Virus record (IMG/VR): IMGVR_UViG_3300035034_002228
Span: 17,796 to 81,795 of that record
Source: a virus
Strand: one strand, 5' to 3'
Length of the DNA: 64,000 nt
Shown here: positions 44,627 to 52,444 of the stretch, piece after piece
How positions within the stretch are numbered: position 1 is the stretch's first letter
Layout of the letters: every line of letters starts with the position of its first letter
Position numbers and translations under genes: made by a program
The notes under the pieces: model-generated
The model's database searches: none
What the model saw: only the letters and a program-made list of their open reading frames with translations
What the model was told of the DNA's origin: nothing

Positions 44627-44695
44627 GATTCTATCCTTTTTGGTGTGGGCTTGCAGTGTATTGTTGGGACTCCCAGTAATTCCCTAGACGACATA

Positions 44696-44721
44696 AAAGG
44701 CGCCCCGAAGGGCGCCTTTTG
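44696..44721. terminator. Capsid gene terminator
   Basis: AAAAGGCGCC and GGCGCCTTTT form a perfect stem around CCGAAG, 27 bases beyond the capsid stop, with CGACATAA on one side. It can act on both strands. Confidence 0.9.
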
Positions 44722-44747
44722 TTACACTGGTCTCAGCAAGCGTTCGC

Positions 44748-47009
44748 TTACGGAGTAGTGGTACCACCAGTGGTGCCAGAGCCGTCTGTGTCAAGCTTGT
44801 TGAGGAAGACAGACTCACCCATGACGTCACGCAGACCGGATACGTCGATTTCGATCGCAAACGGAATGTTGTTAACGTGCAGGTTGAATGGCACGGCTGC
44901 AATCTCGCGAGAGATCTGACCGTTACGAGAGATCGGCAGGTCCGCAACGATGGTCGGAACGTAGTAGAACTGACCGAAGTTGAGGATGTCGTTCTCAACC
45001 GGGTTTTCACGGGTCGGGATGACCACGATCTTACCGTCGAAACGCTCGTTGTTGGTGGATACGATGTCGTACTTCAGGTAAGCACCCAGAGTACGGTCGT
45101 CGCCCTGCATCATCAGGTAGTGAGCGATTTCTTTATCGGTCGCGATGATGAACTTCGGACGCTCGTCTGCGTTACCAGTAACAGTCTGGTAAGCCGCTTC
45201 GATGTTGGAGTCGCGGTAAGCCGGGAACAGGATGGATTTCACCGTGTTCAGGATGGCTTGACACACGTCTTCCCAACGCTGGCCAGAGCGTGTGGAGTCG
45301 ATGACTTCACGCAGGTCCAGTTCAGCGTGACGATACGTCGGACGGATCATCGCAGACAGGGCACCTTCAACCGCACCGAACTTCGGACGATCATAGCCTG
45401 AGGAAGTCACTTCACGCAGCTGAGCCAGGTAGTTGAGCAGGCGAGTTACTGCGTTGTTGCTGTTACGGATGTTGGTCGCAACAGTCAGTGTCTTCACAAC
45501 GTCACCCGGGCCGTTCTCATCCATAGTGGACATCGGCAGAGTGATCGGGCTGTGCATCGGTACCGGGTAGCGGAACTGCAGGGTACGAGTCTGTACCAGC
45601 TGACCACGCTCACGACGGTTGGTGTTGGTGAAGCGGCTGTCGAGGTCGTAACCAACCACGTTCAGTTCACCCAGGGCGTTCAGCAGCGTTGCCACGTCAC
45701 CGGAAGTCTTGTCCAGTGCTTGACCTTCGGCGTCCAGTACTTTCTCAACCACAACCGGAGTTGAGTTGATCCAGGTGTCACCTTTGGAGAGGCTCACGGA
45801 ACCGGATACACCAACGCTCAGACGCATGGTCCATTCGCGAGAAGCGATTTCGTCCAGCTCTGCGCCAGTAGAACCGTCAACCGCCTTGGTACCGGCCTTA
45901 ACAACCAGATCTTCAGTGGTGAAGTTCAGTTGGGCGATACGGGTGTCGTTGGTCAGGCTCGGCTGGAAGACCGCAGTCGGCATGCGCTCAACAGTGAAGC
46001 GGATAACCTTCTTGTTGGTACCGCCAGTCTGAACGTACAGGTTCTTCAGACGTATGGCCGGATCGATGGTGTCGGAGGTGTCCAGCAGGTTGCCAGCGAT
46101 CAGCTGCTGACGGTTGGAAACACCGATCAGGTCGAACTTGTGGCCAACCTTCAGCGGAGCAGTCTTAACCACACCACCACGGTCCAGTTCGATACTCTTC
46201 GGAGCAACAACGGCCGGGTCAACGAAGACGTCAGAGTTCTTGCCTTTCTCGTCCACAACTGGGACCAGCTTGGTGCTGGCGTCTTCCAGAACGGACGGGT
46301 CACGGAACGCTTCAACCATGTTCACTTCACGGGTGTCGAACAGAGCACCAGTCACTTCGTGGAACACGTCTTTCAGAACGGCTGCGTAAGTCAGGTTCTG
46401 GGTAACGCCACCTTCAGTCGGGTTAACAACCACGGTTGGGTAGATGGCTTCACCAAACGCATCCTGACGGGAAGCGGCGAGGTTGTAAGCAACGGAGATG
46501 ACACGGAAGTCACGCTGGGACTTCTCGTTGTAGTTCTCCAGACCAGTGCTGCCAGACAGTACCGGCATGTGACCAGCAGGGCCTTCAGTCATCGGTGAGA
46601 AGTTCACCACGTTCGGGTTGTTGGTAGCCGGAGCATTGGTCATGCCGCGCAGGGCTTTCTTGTACCGTACTTCGTCGCCGGAAGCGAGGTTAGCAACGGT
46701 TGCTGCCAGGATCTGGTTTTCGCCGATGCGGGATGCGTCAGCGCCACGCTTGGCGTTGAAGCTTTCAAAGCCGAGCTTTTCCAGAGTGTCTTCCAGGGAA
46801 GTGTACAGTTCGCGACAAGCGTGAACGGATTCGTGATCCATTTCACCGAAAGATTCGGTGGAAACACGGGAAGCCAGTTCGCGCGAAACGCTCATCGGAC
46901 CACCGACGACATCGCCAGCGGATTCCAGGGAGGCTACAAATTCTTTCAGTTCGAAATCGCCTTTCATTGCATCGTGGCGATCCGAAAACAGTTTCTTCAG
47001 ATTATCCAT
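44748..47009 (-). CDS. Major capsid protein, phiKZ type
   Basis: A 753-residue protein; the phiKZ capsid protein is of nearly equal length (747). The first 160 residues are helical and acidic, a delta-like propeptide. GLE at residues 156-158 fits [SAG]-x-E and is close to the processing site known in phiKZ (about residue 163), so maturation after E158 is likely. The rest has HK97-like features, including a long beta-rich E-loop region and a C-terminal P-domain-like stretch (FIIATDKEIAHYLMMQG). Codons are strongly biased to CTG, CGT, ACC and GTT, as expected for the most abundant virion protein. TAGGGTATTTCAA precedes ATG 47009. Confidence 0.8.
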   Translation of the reverse strand: MDNLKKLFSDRHDAMKGDFELKEFVASLESAGDVVGGPMSVSRELASRVSTESFGEMDHESVHACRELYTSLEDTLEKLGFESFNAKRGADASRIGENQILAATVANLASGDEVRYKKALRGMTNAPATNNPNVVNFSPMTEGPAGHMPVLSGSTGLENYNEKSQRDFRVISVAYNLAASRQDAFGEAIYPTVVVNPTEGGVTQNLTYAAVLKDVFHEVTGALFDTREVNMVEAFRDPSVLEDASTKLVPVVDEKGKNSDVFVDPAVVAPKSIELDRGGVVKTAPLKVGHKFDLIGVSNRQQLIAGNLLDTSDTIDPAIRLKNLYVQTGGTNKKVIRFTVERMPTAVFQPSLTNDTRIAQLNFTTEDLVVKAGTKAVDGSTGAELDEIASREWTMRLSVGVSGSVSLSKGDTWINSTPVVVEKVLDAEGQALDKTSGDVATLLNALGELNVVGYDLDSRFTNTNRRERGQLVQTRTLQFRYPVPMHSPITLPMSTMDENGPGDVVKTLTVATNIRNSNNAVTRLLNYLAQLREVTSSGYDRPKFGAVEGALSAMIRPTYRHAELDLREVIDSTRSGQRWEDVCQAILNTVKSILFPAYRDSNIEAAYQTVTGNADERPKFIIATDKEIAHYLMMQGDDRTLGAYLKYDIVSTNNERFDGKIVVIPTRENPVENDILNFGQFYYVPTIVADLPISRNGQISREIAAVPFNLHVNNIPFAIEIDVSGLRDVMGESVFLNKLDTDGSGTTGGTTTP

Positions 47010-47072
47010 TTGAAATACCCTACGTAGGAGAAACGGAATGTTTGCTTAGTAAGCATATCATCAGGTACACAC

Positions 47073-47603
47073 TCACGCAACTTTACGTTGCGGAAGCGAT
47101 CCCAGATAATAACGGAATATGTTGCTGGCGCTCACTTTCTCGAAGGAGTGCACATGCAACGCTTGGGCGATCAGTTCATCAAAGAATCCCTGATTGGACG
47201 AGAGCAGTCGGTTTGAAGGATCGGTACCAGAATCGTGCAACCTCTGCTGCACCGCGACCCAAGTATTCTCGTCTACAGGATTGAGGGTGTATACAGGAGT
47301 AAACTTTTCTCCAGCGGCCGTTTCCTTGAGTTTTTCGGTCTCTACACGCTCAGAAACACGGGTCATCAAAGACTCGTGTTCACCGCTGACCGCAAGGCGT
47401 GCCAACGGCGGTGGTGCCAACTCAATCCCGAGTTCGGCATCAAACTGGAAGGGGAACGCTTTGAAAGCTAACTCCATCTCAGCCATGTTCAACGGCGAAA
47501 GCTGTTGAGACATCGTATCGACATTGGTCAGTATTTTCAAAGATTGTCCTTCGGCTTCCAGCATGGCCACCGTTTCCGGTGTTGTGATGTACAGGACAGG
47601 CAT
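47073..47603 (-). CDS. Hypothetical protein upstream of capsid gene
   Basis: A 176-residue protein directly upstream of the capsid gene (63-base gap). It opens with a small beta unit (VLYITTPETVAMLEAEGQSL) and then a helical, acidic region (VSERVETEKLKETAAGEK) and a C-terminal NIFRYYLGSLPQRKVA. ATAGGTAAAG lies before ATG 47603. No family is recognised. Its place suggests a capsid assembly helper or decoration protein. The gap to the helicase gene (106 bases) must hold divergent promoters; ATTATG and CATAATG boxes occur there. Confidence 0.6.
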   Translation of the reverse strand: MPVLYITTPETVAMLEAEGQSLKILTNVDTMSQQLSPLNMAEMELAFKAFPFQFDAELGIELAPPPLARLAVSGEHESLMTRVSERVETEKLKETAAGEKFTPVYTLNPVDENTWVAVQQRLHDSGTDPSNRLLSSNQGFFDELIAQALHVHSFEKVSASNIFRYYLGSLPQRKVA

Positions 47604-47729
47604 AGTCTTTACCTATAGCATGTAAGTGTAAAGGAATGTGGGCATGCATCTCATAGAAATAGGGACACCAAAAATTACGCAACGAATAGATAGTACGACA
47701 ACTTCATAATGCGCTTAGGATACCCACCC

Positions 47730-49268
47730 ATGTTTTCACCTAAACAATTACTGATCAATTGCGCGACACTGCTGTGTTTAGAGCACCGCGAAGGGGTGGC
47801 TACCTCTCCTTCCAATGAGTTGGTTTCCAATATACTCAACAGTCTGCCGATTCCAGAAACCACCATCGATCACGATCACGGTCGGCAAACCTTCTTGGAA
47901 CTGCGCTCGGCAGTGATGTGGTTGAACACTCGGACCGAGGACAACTTTCCCACCGACGCGGAAGTGCTACAACAGATTCAAGTGGCGTGCCGGGAAGAGA
48001 ACTTTCTGTACGAAGCGTTGATGACGGCGTTGATGGAAAAGTACCCAGACGTTAAGAGTGTGGTTAAGATCATCCAGTCGTATCGAGCGAATCTGAACCA
48101 ACATCTGAACGACGAACGCATCCTGGCGATCCTTAAAGAGTACAGTCACAAGTTTACTTTCAAGCGCAACGCGATTCATGACATCGCCGCCGAGGTCACG
48201 GAGATGGGCTCGAAGCTCGAACCGTTCTTGGAAGCTCGCACCAATCAGAAACACCCGGCGATGATGGGGTCAATGGACTTCGGTGATCCCGAAGGACTGG
48301 CACAACATTTCAAGGACGTGAAAGTAGCATTGTCCACAGACGGTGCCATCAAGTTCGGTTGGAAAGGCTTGAATCGGATGCTCGGTCGAGTGGGGGCGGT
48401 CCGTCGTGGGGAGTTCGTCACGGTCGCCGGTCTGCAACATAACTTCAAATCCGGGTTTATGCTGTCACTGTTCACCCACGCGGCTCTGTTCAACAAACCG
48501 CAACTGCGTGATGAGACTCGGACACCGCTGTTGTTGTTCGTCACGTATGAGAACGAGATCCCCGATAACCTGATGTGGATCTACAAGTACCTCAAAGAGA
48601 ACGAAACCGGGGAAGCGGTCGTCAACGTTGAGGTTGACGTCGAGGAAGCGGCGCGGTACGTCTCCGAGCGACTGCGGGAGACTGGGTTTGAAATCCGGAT
48701 GCATCGGTTTGACCCCAGTGACTTTACCGTGGCTTCCCTGATTGGGTTTCTCGACGGTATCTATGCGGATGGGTACGAGATCGTTGGGTTGCTCATCGAT
48801 TACCTGAACATGATGTCCAAGTCGGGCATTGACGCCAAGGTGGCGGGCGATGACATTCGTCTGTTGTTCCGTCGACTTCGAAATTACTGCGCCCCACGCG
48901 GGATTGCATGCATCACCCCACACCAGCTTTCCTCTGACGCACTGCAACTAACCCGTGAAAACGTGGAGGACTTTGTTAAGGTGGTGGCCAACAAAGGTTA
49001 CTACGACGGCTGTAAGCGGTTGGGACAGGAGCCCGATCTGGAGATGTTCATCCACATTCTGAAAGTCAACGGGTCCAGTTACCTCACGGTTCAGCGTGGT
49101 AAGCATCGGAACACTGTGACCTCTGAGAAAGACTTGTATGTGTGTCTGCCCTTCAAGGACATCGGTACGATTCCTTGGGATGTAGACAAAGACGAAGAGA
49201 TCACGCTGGGCATGCCCGGCGGGGGTGCATTGGGCACCGAAAACGAAGTGGCCTGGTGGGCCGAGTAA
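47730..49268 (+). CDS. DnaB-like replicative helicase/RecA-fold ATPase
   Basis: A 512-residue protein from ATG 47730 (AGGAT nine bases upstream; ATG 47709 is an alternative adding seven residues). The N-terminal 190 residues are helical, like a DnaB N-domain. The ATPase core starts with GEFVTVAGLQHNFKSGFML, where Walker A reads GxxxxFKS rather than GxxxxGKS. EIVGLLIDYLNMMSK gives Walker B, ITPHQLSSDALQ the DnaB-type motif 3/Q-loop region, and TVQRGKHR a C-terminal arginine-rich end. It should unwind DNA at the phage fork. The changed Walker A glycine is unusual. A palindromic terminator follows. Confidence 0.75.
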   Translation: MFSPKQLLINCATLLCLEHREGVATSPSNELVSNILNSLPIPETTIDHDHGRQTFLELRSAVMWLNTRTEDNFPTDAEVLQQIQVACREENFLYEALMTALMEKYPDVKSVVKIIQSYRANLNQHLNDERILAILKEYSHKFTFKRNAIHDIAAEVTEMGSKLEPFLEARTNQKHPAMMGSMDFGDPEGLAQHFKDVKVALSTDGAIKFGWKGLNRMLGRVGAVRRGEFVTVAGLQHNFKSGFMLSLFTHAALFNKPQLRDETRTPLLLFVTYENEIPDNLMWIYKYLKENETGEAVVNVEVDVEEAARYVSERLRETGFEIRMHRFDPSDFTVASLIGFLDGIYADGYEIVGLLIDYLNMMSKSGIDAKVAGDDIRLLFRRLRNYCAPRGIACITPHQLSSDALQLTRENVEDFVKVVANKGYYDGCKRLGQEPDLEMFIHILKVNGSSYLTVQRGKHRNTVTSEKDLYVCLPFKDIGTIPWDVDKDEEITLGMPGGGALGTENEVAWWAE

Positions 49269-49282
49269 CCAAAAAAAAAAGA

Positions 49283-49320
49283 CGTTATAAAAGCCCTCCC
49301 CAGCGGGAGGGCTTTATGTC
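49283..49320. terminator. Palindromic terminator after helicase
   Basis: GCCCTCCC and GGGAGGGC pair around CAGC, with TTATAAAA and TTTATGTC flanks extending the stem. It also faces the small minus-strand genes ending at 49325, so it may be shared. Confidence 0.85.
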
Positions 49321-49324
49321 GGGT

Positions 49325-49432
49325 TTACTTAGTGGCGCGACTCGCCACCCAGACGTAAGTAGCGCCCATGGCGGTGAAGAAAGCAACGGTACAGGCACGG
49401 CGATAATACTTCTGTTTTTTAGCGTCGGTCAT
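49325..49432 (-). CDS. 35-residue membrane peptide
   Basis: A 35-residue frame from ATG 49432 with CAAGGAG upstream. The start is basic (MTDAKKQKYYRRA) and is followed by one membrane segment (VAFFTAMGATYVWVA). It begins 14 bases after the preceding 54-residue gene and ends next to the shared terminator. Size, ribosome site and topology support a real small protein; function unknown. Confidence 0.6.
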   Translation of the reverse strand: MTDAKKQKYYRRACTVAFFTAMGATYVWVASRATK

Positions 49433-49446
49433 GACAGACTCCTTGA

Positions 49447-49611
49447 TTAGTTCAGTTGGCCGGTGAGGGCGCGGGATACCAAGATGGTACCACCGACCAA
49501 AGCGCCGGCGACCAGTCCGAAAACAGCGCCATAGGCTGCGCCCTTAGCAACGGATTTCATACCCAGTTTGGATTCGTTGTTTGTGGTTTCGTTGTTTGTT
49601 TCGGCGCTCAT
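49447..49611 (-). CDS. 54-residue glycine-zipper membrane protein
   Basis: A 54-residue frame whose ATG (49611-49609) overlaps the TGA of the upstream gene (ATGA), with GAAGGAG as ribosome site. The first 16 residues are polar and asparagine rich; then follows one segment with spaced glycines (GAAYGAVFGLVAGALVGG), a glycine zipper that usually makes membrane helices pack together. Same overall plan as the 50540 gene. Possibly an early membrane-modifying or superinfection-exclusion protein; inferred only. Confidence 0.65.
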   Translation of the reverse strand: MSAETNNETTNNESKLGMKSVAKGAAYGAVFGLVAGALVGGTILVSRALTGQLN

Positions 49612-50024
49612 GAGACCGCTCCTTCTTTTTCGTAGTTAAGGTATTTGGACACTTCGGTTCGACGGCGTCTGGCCCAACGTTCTGGTGGGGCCTTTTGACT
49701 GATCGCCTCTGCAGCGATCCGACGCTCGTCTGGTGATGCGAAGATCAAGGGGAGGGGGTAGTAGGCGTACCCTGTAAAGAACCCGTTAGAGTGTCCCTTA
49801 CGGCGGACCAGTGCATGATGAAACGCGTTGGTCTCCACCCCGAACAATCCCGCTCGAACGTCTTCGTAGTGACGGCGGTTGTCGTCAACACTCACGTAAT
49901 AAATATCGCCTTGGTATTTGACGCGCAGGAACACGATCCCTTCGGTGGCGTGAAAGGTGCGCGTCCCGTCGGACCAGGTTTCTTCTTCCCAATCCCCTTC
50001 GGGTTGTTCGGTGACCTCAATCAT
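49608..50024 (-). CDS. Early-region hypothetical protein
   Basis: A 138-residue protein coupled at both ends by ATGA-type overlaps (with 50021 upstream and 49447 downstream). It is mixed alpha/beta: GIVFLRVKYQGDIYYVSVDD in the centre, and a basic end (ERWARRRRTEVSKYLNY). The first half reads as a small beta sheet. I recognise no family. Tight coupling indicates one translation unit of early genes. Confidence 0.6.
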   Translation of the reverse strand: MIEVTEQPEGDWEEETWSDGTRTFHATEGIVFLRVKYQGDIYYVSVDDNRRHYEDVRAGLFGVETNAFHHALVRRKGHSNGFFTGYAYYPLPLIFASPDERRIAAEAISQKAPPERWARRRRTEVSKYLNYEKEGAVS

Positions 50025-50470
50025 GACGCCTCCTTGAAGTTCTCCACGATGTGCATAAAACGTTCTGCTACCGTATCACTGGGCATCGCCTGATCCAGAC
50101 TCAGGTGGTCAATGATGTCGAGCATCAACTGCATTGGGTAGCCACCCACGAACAGTTTGACCAGTGCGTTACGAACCCGCTCAATGGCCACGGGGGATTC
50201 GTTCAGTGCGTAAGCGCCGGTAGTCCCTAAGTACCCGTCTTCGGTGAAGATGATTTCACCGGCGATCCCGGGTATGACCACAAAGGTCTTTCCGGCTTCG
50301 GTGGTGGCCGCATGCCGTATCCCGAAATTCCCGAAACGCTTTTCCGCAAGGCGGTCCTTCAAGATACGGGTCAATTGTTCAATGGACCCGAAGTGGTGTT
50401 GTTCGGCGTGGCTGAACTGTTTGGCGAACGGGCGCGTGTAATCGGTGTTATTGATGTCGTACTTTTTCAT
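50021..50470 (-). CDS. Early-region hypothetical protein
   Basis: A 149-residue protein; ATG 50470 has GAAGGAAACTGG upstream. It starts with histidine- and acid-rich sequence (FAKQFSHAEQHHFGS), has a beta region (GKTFVVIPGIAGEIIFTEDG) and ends with a helical LDIIDHLSLDQAMPS...FMHIVENFK. No catalytic motif is evident. It is the first gene of a four-gene coupled unit after the terminator at 50511. The 40 bases upstream show no obvious promoter box. Confidence 0.6.
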   Translation of the reverse strand: MKKYDINNTDYTRPFAKQFSHAEQHHFGSIEQLTRILKDRLAEKRFGNFGIRHAATTEAGKTFVVIPGIAGEIIFTEDGYLGTTGAYALNESPVAIERVRNALVKLFVGGYPMQLMLDIIDHLSLDQAMPSDTVAERFMHIVENFKEAS

Positions 50471-50510
50471 GGTCCAGTTTCCTTCAACTTGGGAGATAAA
50501 AATAAAGGTT

Positions 50511-50527
50511 GGGGAGCAGTGCTCCCC
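50511..50527 (-). terminator. Terminator after 50540 gene
   Basis: GGGGAGC and GCTCCCC pair around AGT and are followed on the minus strand by AACCTTTATTTTT, a clear terminator tail. Confidence 0.8.
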
Positions 50528-50539
50528 CAGGGCCGTCGC

Positions 50540-50791
50540 TTACATGAAACGACGGAACGCGTTTTCGACGGCCTCACCGACCGCGTCACCCGCGCCTGTG
50601 CTACCGCTGCTTGCACCGGTGCACCGTTTGACGCCGGCGTAGACGGCACCGCCTATGACACCGACGCCGAAGCCAATCGCCATTTTCTTACCGTGGCGAC
50701 GGAAGAAGCCCTTGGCCTTAGTTTTGGTTTCAGTTGCCTGAGCTTCGTTGGTGTTGTTTTCGTTGGCCTGAGTTTGGTTTTCTTCGGTCAT
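50540..50791 (-). CDS. Early membrane protein with glycine-zipper segment
   Basis: An 83-residue protein. ATG 50791 follows AAAAGGTGATTATC; an upstream ATG at 50833 has no site. The first 40 residues are polar (N, E, Q, T and K rich), then basic residues RRHGKK lead into one membrane helix, MAIGFGVGVIGGAVYAGV, with glycines spaced for helix packing. It has its own candidate promoter 22 or 66 bases upstream and its own terminator, so it is a single-gene unit. It resembles the 49447 product in plan. Confidence 0.65.
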   Translation of the reverse strand: MTEENQTQANENNTNEAQATETKTKAKGFFRRHGKKMAIGFGVGVIGGAVYAGVKRCTGASSGSTGAGDAVGEAVENAFRRFM

Positions 50792-50812
50792 GATAATCAC
50801 CTTTTTCTTTCG

Positions 50813-50822
50813 GTTTATATAG
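50813..50822 (-). promoter_or_regulatory. Early-promoter-like box CTATATAAAC
   Basis: Variant of the box seen at 50857, 52911 and 53763, 22 bases before the start of the 50540 gene. Confidence 0.35.
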
Positions 50823-50856
50823 TGGTTGAGCAACCTTTCTTGGGTTTACTCACATT

Positions 50857-50866
50857 GGTTATATAG
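50857..50866 (-). promoter_or_regulatory. Early-promoter-like box CTATATAACC
   Basis: Matches the shared consensus CTATAT(A/C)ACC, 66 bases before ATG 50791. Compare with TATATTAC of phiKZ early promoters. Confidence 0.5.
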
Positions 50867-50884
50867 TCTTCAAATTCGTTTCAA

Positions 50885-51511
50885 TCAAGCATAGCGCCGC
50901 CGAAACGGGAATCGCGACTTCATCTTCTTGGCTTTACTGGGTGGTAGCACGGTGTCTTCTTTAACCATCGTACTTTGGTGGGCCATGAAGTGGACTTTAT
51001 CGCCCTTGAGCTTCCCAGCGCGTTTGGCGTCGATGAAGATCGAGAACCACGCCCGGCATTCCTCGCCGTCGGTGGGCTGGTCATAATCACTGCCAAAGGC
51101 GTGAACCGCTCCTTCCTGTCGATGTACCTTCACCGGTGTGTGTTGCGCGGTGGGTGATCGTGGGTGTATCTCAATCACCACCACTGACGAGGGACAGGGA
51201 ACGATAACCCGAGTCCGGGACTTGGCCTCAATCTTCCGAGCCACGGCCATGCAGTCGTCTACGGTCAAGAGCCGTTCATCAAAGGACGCGGTGGTCATCA
51301 CCTCTAAGAGCTTTTCATAAAAGGCCCAAAACGCCTGTGCGTCCCCGGTGAAGGTGATGGTGTTGAAACTGAAGTCGTCTTTGAACTCGATGGGGCGCGG
51401 GAGGACTTGGATTTTCTGGTAGTCCTGTACCGTGACCTCACCGTGTTCGTCAGTGACTTCGGCGTATGCGTCCGCAGTGGTGCGGAATTGATCCACAACG
51501 ATTAGAGTCAT
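50885..51511 (-). CDS. Proteasome/HslV-like Ntn-hydrolase candidate
   Basis: A 208-residue protein. After removal of Met the N-terminus is Thr (MTLIVVDQFRTTADAYAE), and the order Thr1, Asp13, Lys32 (QDYQKIQVL) matches the catalytic Thr, Asp and Lys spacing of proteasome beta/HslV subunits. FTGDAQAFWAFYEKL and AVHAFGSDYDQP fit the later AGS and GSG regions of that fold. The C-terminal basic tail (SKAKKMKSRFPFRRRY) is extra. AAAGGAGAACACC precedes ATG 51511. The link is by eye and moderate. If true, the protein may be a peptidase-like complex or a decoy; some phage homologues may be inactive. Confidence 0.55.
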   Translation of the reverse strand: MTLIVVDQFRTTADAYAEVTDEHGEVTVQDYQKIQVLPRPIEFKDDFSFNTITFTGDAQAFWAFYEKLLEVMTTASFDERLLTVDDCMAVARKIEAKSRTRVIVPCPSSVVVIEIHPRSPTAQHTPVKVHRQEGAVHAFGSDYDQPTDGEECRAWFSIFIDAKRAGKLKGDKVHFMAHQSTMVKEDTVLPPSKAKKMKSRFPFRRRYA

Positions 51512-51556
51512 GGTGTTCTCCTTTTATAATTCTTTCGTTTTGTTTATTGAAACCAA

Positions 51557-52381
51557 TCAACCAATATATTCAAGGTTGTATAGTTTTAGGGTGTGGGGAT
51601 CGAATATACAGTAGATCACCCCGCCATCAACAAGCATTGAGGCGTTCATTCTAACCACTACTGTATCCTCTCCATCGTCGCCCGCCGTGGTGTATGTCTC
51701 TTCCTTTAAAATTATGTTTTCAGTGAGTAGAGCATGATCAAAACCTGGGATTTTTGAGAATTCCGAAAGAACCCGTGACAAAACTCTATCGTCCAGACGA
51801 ATTGAATTCGAGGCGGGTAGTTGATCGTAAGGATTTTGCATTGGACGCGGTGCCGATGGGTCACGGACACCCGTCATGGCTTTATGAACATGAACTTTAC
51901 GTTCCATCAAGTGACGGATGAATTTAGCTTTCTCGCAAAGTTGTGTTTCAGTGTGTTTGGTCGTCTGTTCCATTGCAGGTACCTCGATGCTTAGTGGTTG
52001 TTCTTTGGTCAATCTTTCCGTATATTGCTTAACAGTATCGCTCTTTATAGCAAGGCTAATTATACAACCCGGTGTTTGAACCATCGATAGTTTGTCGATG
52101 TATTCAATGCCGTTTTCTCGGAGTCTTTTTCTCCGGGTTGGGTCGTTGAAAATATGACCAATTCGGTCTTTGATCACCTCACTATCGTGTTGATTTAAGC
52201 TTGGGCCGAACAGTGCCGTTACATCAACTTCAAGGCGCTCATGCGGACCAACCTTGTTTTTAGAACTGTAGAGGTCTTTTTCTGCAAGTGGATCTACAAG
52301 TGCCCGAATAACAGGACTATTTCTAAATTTGTATTTCAAGTAAGAGTTTGTCAGTTCGCTGACGTTTATTTTTCGTGACAT
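51557..52381 (-). CDS. AT-richer hypothetical protein in early region
   Basis: A 274-residue protein. ATG 52381 follows GAGGAACC; the longer frame to 52498 would run back over the neighbouring gene. The N-terminus (SRKINVSELTNSYLKYKFR) is basic and helical, the rest is mixed with repeated hydrophobic strands, for example GGVIYCIFDPHTLKLYNLEY at the end. No known domain. Base composition is visibly more AT rich, with codons such as TTT, ATA and AAA more frequent than in its neighbours, which may mark recent acquisition. Confidence 0.6.
   Translation of the reverse strand: MSRKINVSELTNSYLKYKFRNSPVIRALVDPLAEKDLYSSKNKVGPHERLEVDVTALFGPSLNQHDSEVIKDRIGHIFNDPTRRKRLRENGIEYIDKLSMVQTPGCIISLAIKSDTVKQYTERLTKEQPLSIEVPAMEQTTKHTETQLCEKAKFIRHLMERKVHVHKAMTGVRDPSAPRPMQNPYDQLPASNSIRLDDRVLSRVLSEFSKIPGFDHALLTENIILKEETYTTAGDDGEDTVVVRMNASMLVDGGVIYCIFDPHTLKLYNLEYIG
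51574..51583 (-). promoter_or_regulatory. Early-promoter-like box CTATACAACC
   Basis: One mismatch from CTATATAACC, 63 bases before the start of the 50885 gene and inside the last codons of the 51557 gene. Confidence 0.4.
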
Positions 52382-52424
52382 GGGAGGTTCCTCGTTGTTT
52401 TTTCGTTTTATGGATTCACGGCAT

Positions 52425-52444
52425 AGTGGGGGCGTGCCCCCACT
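52425..52444 (-). terminator. Terminator overlapping end of 52443 gene
   Basis: AGTGGGGGC and GCCCCCACT form a perfect nine-pair stem with a two-base spacer. It overlaps the stop codon of the 52443 gene. The tail is ATGCCG rather than a T run, so strength is uncertain. Confidence 0.5.
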
